This document shows positions 60,082 to 64,000 of a stretch of 64,000 nucleotides of DNA, in pieces; the stretch's first letter is position 1, and each line of letters starts with the position of its first letter. The stretch is from Oscillospiraceae bacterium. Its GTDB lineage: Bacteria; Bacillota; Clostridia; Oscillospirales; Oscillospiraceae. The stretch is from positions 120,729 through 184,728 of the forward strand of contig JAFSUG010000030.1 of assembly GCA_017445385.1 (NCBI GenBank), in the 5' to 3' direction. The notes beneath the pieces are model-generated. The model did not search any database. It was not told the DNA's origin and saw only the letters and a program-made list of their open reading frames with translations. The position numbers and the translations under genes are program-made.

Positions 60082-61638
60082 ATGGTTAATGCAGTCGGCA
60101 GAGAAATGCCAGAGAAAATCGGAAGCTATACCGTGCGTCCCTTTGAAGGCACCGGCAAGGCAAAGAAGGTTTTGGAGCCTGTTGTTTCCAAGCGCCGCCC
60201 GAAGCTCGGGCCGGAGGATCACAACAAGCTCTGCAAGGATCTGAAGGAAGCAATCCAAAAGACCGGACTGAAGGACGGCATGACGATCTCTTTCCATCAC
60301 TGCTTCCGCGAAGGCGATATGGTGATCGCCCAGGTGCTTACCGCCATCCGCGAGCTGGGCATCAAGCATCTCCGCTTTGCGCCGAGCGCAGTTGTGAACA
60401 TCAAGAACCCGTCTGTTGTTTCCTTTGTGGAAGACGGCACGATTGACCGCATTGAAGCCAGCGGTATTCGCGGCGAACTCGGCGACGCCGTGATCGATGG
60501 TCTTATGGAAGAACCGGTCATCCTGCGTCCGCACGGTGCGCGTCCGCGCGCGATTGAAACCGGCGATCTGCAGATCGACGTTGCGTTCATCGGCGCGTCT
60601 TCGTCCGATGAATACGGCAACTGCACCGGTCAGGTCGGTCCGAACGCCTGCGGCTCGCTGGGCTATGCGTTCGTGGACGCTTCCTGCGCGGAGCAGGTTG
60701 TTATCGTAACGGATAATCTCGTGGAATACCCCTGCTGCCCGACGAGCATTTCGCAGCAGTATGTGGACTACGTTGTGGTTGTCGATCAGATCGGCGATCC
60801 CGTTAAGATCGGCGCAGGCGCAGCGCGTATGACGAAAAATCCGCGCGACCTGATGATCGCAAGCAAGGCTGCCGATGCAATCGCTGCTTCGCGCCTGTTT
60901 AAGGAGGGCTTCTCCTTCCAAACCGGCGCCGGCGCGATCTCCATTGCCTGCACGAACTATCTTGCAGAGCGCATGGAAGAGCGCGGCATCCACGCATCGT
61001 TCGCCCTTGGCGGCATGACCGCGAACATTATTGAGATGTTCAAAAAGGGACTTGTCCGCGTGCTGGAATGCTCGCAGTCGTTTGATGCGGTTGCCGCAAG
61101 AGCGATTGCGGAGTATCCCAACATCCTCGAAATCGACAACTCCGTCTACTCCAACCCCTACACCAAGGGCAGCATGCTCGATAAGCTGAACTTCGGCGTT
61201 CTCGGCGCGCTGGAAGTGGATACCGATTTCAACCTGAACATCCTCACCGGCATGTCCGGCGAGATGATGGGCGGTCTCGGCGGCGGTCCGGACGTTGCCG
61301 ACGGCGCGGATATTTCCATCGTTACAATCCCCGTGATCCGCGGCAGAACGCCCTCGATCGTGCCGAAGGTCTTTACCTGCTGCACGCCGGGCGAATCGGT
61401 TGCGATGGTTGTTACGGAGGCAGGTATTGCGCTCAATCCGAAGCATAAGTATTATGAGATGCTCAAAGAGGACTTCGAGGCCGCCGGCATCAAGACGGTT
61501 TCGATCCAGTACCTCTGCGATCTCGCCATCAGCTACACCGGTACGCCCAAGCCGATTGAAACGACCGATAAGGTTGTTGCGGTTGTGGAATACCGCGACG
61601 GTACGGTGATCGACGTAATTCGCCAGATCAAACGTTAA
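60082..61638 (+). CDS. citF: Citrate lyase alpha subunit
   Basis: The 518-residue protein is the acyl transferase subunit with the CitF segments DGMTISFHHCFREGD, GASSSDEYGNCTG, GGMTANIIEMFKKGL, and the late FTCCTPGESVAMV. It moves the acetyl group between citrate and the carrier. AAGGAGGGG precedes the ATG at 60082. It is followed after a short gap by an unknown gene in the same direction. Confidence 0.93.
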   Translation: MVNAVGREMPEKIGSYTVRPFEGTGKAKKVLEPVVSKRRPKLGPEDHNKLCKDLKEAIQKTGLKDGMTISFHHCFREGDMVIAQVLTAIRELGIKHLRFAPSAVVNIKNPSVVSFVEDGTIDRIEASGIRGELGDAVIDGLMEEPVILRPHGARPRAIETGDLQIDVAFIGASSSDEYGNCTGQVGPNACGSLGYAFVDASCAEQVVIVTDNLVEYPCCPTSISQQYVDYVVVVDQIGDPVKIGAGAARMTKNPRDLMIASKAADAIAASRLFKEGFSFQTGAGAISIACTNYLAERMEERGIHASFALGGMTANIIEMFKKGLVRVLECSQSFDAVAARAIAEYPNILEIDNSVYSNPYTKGSMLDKLNFGVLGALEVDTDFNLNILTGMSGEMMGGLGGGPDVADGADISIVTIPVIRGRTPSIVPKVFTCCTPGESVAMVVTEAGIALNPKHKYYEMLKEDFEAAGIKTVSIQYLCDLAISYTGTPKPIETTDKVVAVVEYRDGTVIDVIRQIKR

Positions 61639-61689
61639 TCTGGGCAAGTGCCCTTAAATACATCAACAATTTTTTAGGAGGATACATCA

Positions 61690-62604
61690 ATGAGCAAGAA
61701 ATTCTACAAAGAAACACGCCAGTGGCTCGAAGAGCTGGGTTTTCCCGGCGGCGACGTCTATGACGAAAACTTTGAGTCCACCAAGACTTTCCCCGATGGC
61801 TGCCAGTACCGTTTTGAGGTTCCCGGCATCCAGGGCCCCACTGTCATGAAGACGCTGCTCGAAGAGCTTGACCGCCTCGGCCTGTACATCCATCGCGTTA
61901 CCCAGACCAAGGGTATCATGTTCCTGACTGACGAAGAGATCAAGGCCATGGTTGATCTCGCTGCGAAATACCAGGTTGACCTAATCCTTGCGATCGGCCC
62001 CCGTGCGACCAACGATACCTCCGCTTCCGTTAAGACCGAAGAAGGCGTCCGTATGGGCTACCGTCTGCGCGGTCAGGACCAGGTCGTTCGCGCAATCGAA
62101 GAGGTCAAGCGCGGCGTTCGTCTCGGCGTTCGCGGCTTCCTCGTCTATGACGAAGGCGCTCTGTATGTTCTCAATAAGATCCGCGCTGCCGGCCATCTGC
62201 CTGCAGACGTTCACTTCAAGATGTCCGCGCACTCCGGCCACGGCAACCCCTGCGCTGCACGCCTGATTCAGGAGCTCGGCGCGAACTCCTTCAACCCCGT
62301 TCGTGATATTCAGATTCAGATGATGGCGGCTCTCCGCCAGGCGCTGGATATCCCCCTGGATTGGCATACCGAGAACCCCAAGTCCTCCGGCGGCTTCATC
62401 CGTCACTACGAAGTGCCCGATATGGTTCGCGTTGGCGCTCCGATGTACCTCAAGACCGGCGGCTCCGTTGCGCAGACCCACAGCTGGGATTCCACCGAAG
62501 CGGATGCGAAGAAGCGCGCAAAGCAGATCGCTCTGGTTAAGAGAATCATGGACGAGCAGTATCCGGAAGCAAAGCTGTCGCCCAAGGGTTCGATCAAGCT
62601 GTAA
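61690..62604 (+). CDS. Probable TIM-barrel protein of unknown function in the cit operon
   Basis: The 304 residues have no signal or membrane segment and show the alternating strand/helix pattern of a barrel. Conserved-looking clusters are VDLILAIGPRATNDTSASVKT, GVRGFLVYDEGAL, FKMSAHSGHGNPCAARL, GANSFNPVRDIQIQ, DWHTENPKSSGG and TGGSVAQTHSWDS, rich in His, Asp and Asn that could bind a metal or an acid substrate. Ribosome site TAGGAGG. It lies between citF and a class I dehydratase, so it probably works on an intermediate of the route. I cannot name its family or reaction. Confidence 0.75.
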   Translation: MSKKFYKETRQWLEELGFPGGDVYDENFESTKTFPDGCQYRFEVPGIQGPTVMKTLLEELDRLGLYIHRVTQTKGIMFLTDEEIKAMVDLAAKYQVDLILAIGPRATNDTSASVKTEEGVRMGYRLRGQDQVVRAIEEVKRGVRLGVRGFLVYDEGALYVLNKIRAAGHLPADVHFKMSAHSGHGNPCAARLIQELGANSFNPVRDIQIQMMAALRQALDIPLDWHTENPKSSGGFIRHYEVPDMVRVGAPMYLKTGGSVAQTHSWDSTEADAKKRAKQIALVKRIMDEQYPEAKLSPKGSIKL

Positions 62605-62618
62605 TTTAGGAGAATACT

Positions 62619-63134
62619 ATGAAACGGATCACAACGCCGATCACCGATGAAATGGTGAACAGTCTCGAAGTTGGCGATATGGTCTATGTTTCCGGCTACA
62701 TTTTCTGCGGACGTGACGCCGTGCTTCCTAAGATCGTAAAAGATATGGAAGAAGGCAAGCTCGCGGATAAAGGTATCGATCTGACCGGCGGTGTGGTTTT
62801 CCACACCGCTGTCAGTCCTGCCGGAACCGGCCCGACCTCCAGCAACAAGCTCGAGATCGAGGCAAGCATTGCGCCGCTTTCCAAGGGCGGCATCAAAATG
62901 CACCTCGGCAAAGGTCAGCTGAAGCCGGAAACCATCGCCGCGCTCAATGAATACAACTCGCTCTATGCAGTCATTCCGCCCGTTACGGCGCTGCTGGAGA
63001 GCAAAGTTTCCTCGCGCGAGGTCATGGCTTATCCGGAAGAGGGCATGGAAGCATTCCATCGCCTCTACGTCACGGACTTCCCCTGCGTGATCGCAGCTGT
63101 CCGCGGCAAGTCGATTTATGACAAGGAGGCGTAA
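62619..63134 (+). CDS. Class I fumarase-type dehydratase, beta subunit
   Basis: The 171-residue protein matches the C-terminal domain of two-subunit fumarase/tartrate dehydratase (TtdB/FumA C-terminal): GDMVYVSGYIFCGRDAVLPKI, GGVVFHTAVSPAGTGPTSSNKL and GQLKPETIAAL. With the next gene it forms an oxygen-sensitive [4Fe-4S] dehydratase for fumarate/malate, or possibly mesaconate/citramalate. The gene is preceded by TTAGGAG. Confidence 0.9.
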   Translation: MKRITTPITDEMVNSLEVGDMVYVSGYIFCGRDAVLPKIVKDMEEGKLADKGIDLTGGVVFHTAVSPAGTGPTSSNKLEIEASIAPLSKGGIKMHLGKGQLKPETIAALNEYNSLYAVIPPVTALLESKVSSREVMAYPEEGMEAFHRLYVTDFPCVIAAVRGKSIYDKEA

Positions 63135-63136
63135 CG

Positions 63137-63988
63137 ATGGATCAGATTCTTGTTCAAAAAGTCTGCGATACGCTCGTTAAGGCCGGATCGACCTTCCGTC
63201 CCGATCAGAAGGAAGCCTATCGCCGCGCAATGAAAACCGAAAAGAACGAACTGGCGAACTGGTGCCTTGCAACAACGCTGGAAAACGCGGAGGTTGCCGA
63301 GAAGAACCACAGCCCGCTCTGCGATGATACGGGTATTCCGCATCTGTTTGTGGAAATCGGTCCGAACCGCCAGCTCACCGGCGAAATGATGGAAGCTATT
63401 CAGGAAGGCGTCCGTCAGGGTCTTCGCACGCTGCCCGGCCGCCCGATGGCGATCATGGGCGATGATACCCATCGCCTGGATCAGTCCGGCGGTTTGGATC
63501 CCGATTCCGGCGCGCTGGCACCGGCTCCGATGCTCATCAAGAACGTTGAGGAAGACGTGCTGCGTCTTTACGTTCTGATGACCGGCGGCGGTCCTGCGAT
63601 CCGCGGCATTACCGAGCGCGTGTTCCATAAGCACAACGCAAAGGTCGTAGCAGACGAGATCGTAAACCGCGCAAAGGACAGAGTGTCCCTGCTCGGATGC
63701 TCGCCCTGCACGCTGGCTGTCGGCATCGGCAGAAGCCAGTATGAGGCAACTGCAATGATGATCGAGGCGATGGCGAAGGGCAACTACGACCAGCAGACCG
63801 AGATGGAAAAATACATCACCGACGAAGTCAACAAGGCCTGCACCTGCGGTCCGCTTGGACTCGGCGGCGATACGGCTGTGCTTGCTACATTTATGAAAGT
63901 CGGTCCGCAGAGAGCCAGCGGCGTGCGCATTGTTGCGCTGCGCCCGTGCTGCTGCTTCGAGCCGCGCGTAGCTTGCGTAGAACTGTAA
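63137..63988 (+). CDS. Class I fumarase-type dehydratase, alpha subunit
   Basis: The 283-residue protein has the alpha-subunit motifs CDDTGIPHLFVEIG (first cluster cysteine), GGGPAIRGITE, LGCSPCTLAVGIGRSQ and CTCGPLGLGG (further cysteines), which bind the [4Fe-4S] cluster. It ends with an unusual cysteine-rich CCCFEPRVACVEL. Two bases after the beta gene. It closes the visible operon, 12 bases before the window edge. More genes may follow outside. Confidence 0.9.
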   Translation: MDQILVQKVCDTLVKAGSTFRPDQKEAYRRAMKTEKNELANWCLATTLENAEVAEKNHSPLCDDTGIPHLFVEIGPNRQLTGEMMEAIQEGVRQGLRTLPGRPMAIMGDDTHRLDQSGGLDPDSGALAPAPMLIKNVEEDVLRLYVLMTGGGPAIRGITERVFHKHNAKVVADEIVNRAKDRVSLLGCSPCTLAVGIGRSQYEATAMMIEAMAKGNYDQQTEMEKYITDEVNKACTCGPLGLGGDTAVLATFMKVGPQRASGVRIVALRPCCCFEPRVACVEL

Positions 63989-64000
63989 AAACGAATTGCC

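Noticed and set aside
60058..61647. 529-codon minus-strand frame opposite citF
   Set aside because: Antisense shadow. CitF motifs are on the plus strand.

Overview
This 64 kb window looks like chromosome from an anaerobic, spore-forming Gram-positive bacterium of the class Clostridia. The evidence is a SpoIVB-like protease beside a Spo0A regulator with phased 0A boxes, a T-box leader, NrdR, a CpsB/CpsD/YveK capsule module, many TTG starts, ferredoxin-linked 2-oxoacid oxidoreductase genes and oxygen-sensitive class I dehydratase subunits. I see no prophage, insertion sequence, integrase or CRISPR array. The gene content reads as core genome.

Layout. 1-8640: the end of one acyl-CoA synthetase gene, then a T-box leader driving an eight-gene operon: HTH-cupin-acyl-CoA synthetase, omega-amidase-like hydrolase, IlvE, MinD-like ATPase, and VorD/B/A/C. 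8683-13106: a sodium symporter, a truncated LtrA gene, an operon of two HAD phosphatases around an N-terminally truncated glycerol-1-phosphate dehydrogenase, and a folded three-way-junction DNA/RNA element. 13212-20731: fhs, a divergent acetate kinase, gap, gltX, mtnN and trpS. 20745-32790: tagO- and mnaA-like genes, small unknown genes, coaX, an SLH-anchored lysozyme, small orphan genes, and the capsule genes YveK-CpsD-CpsB-CapD. 32806-36331: DUF2461, spoIVB, spo0A, nrdR. 36366-42121: DtxR-like regulator, DUF4363/DUF421, ruvCAB, glmM, and a zinc-ribbon protein with a structured leader. 42266-49895: tRNA-Arg, metA, a frameshifted methyltransferase gene, pyrF, two EamA transporters, rpmF/yceD and a pseudouridine synthase. 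49912-54234: a polyamine ABC operon with an unusual PotA and a PotC-PotD fusion. 54341-64000: der, plsY, citrate synthase, a LysR regulator, and a divergent operon of citD-citE-citF, an unknown TIM-barrel-like protein and both subunits of a class I dehydratase.

Most notable. The first operon reads as a branched-chain amino acid salvage route. An ATP-using acyl-CoA synthetase activates branched short-chain acids, VorABCD carboxylates them reductively to 2-oxoacids, and IlvE aminates those, perhaps with glutamine as donor and the omega-amidase removing the by-product. A T-box switches genes on when a tRNA is uncharged, so it argues for synthesis rather than degradation. The best specifier I can place is GTA (valine), but that reading is not certain. 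The second is the LysR-controlled cit operon, which could serve citrate fermentation or a citramalate/mesaconate route and contains one protein I cannot assign.

All product names rest on reading motifs and lengths by eye. No database search was run.
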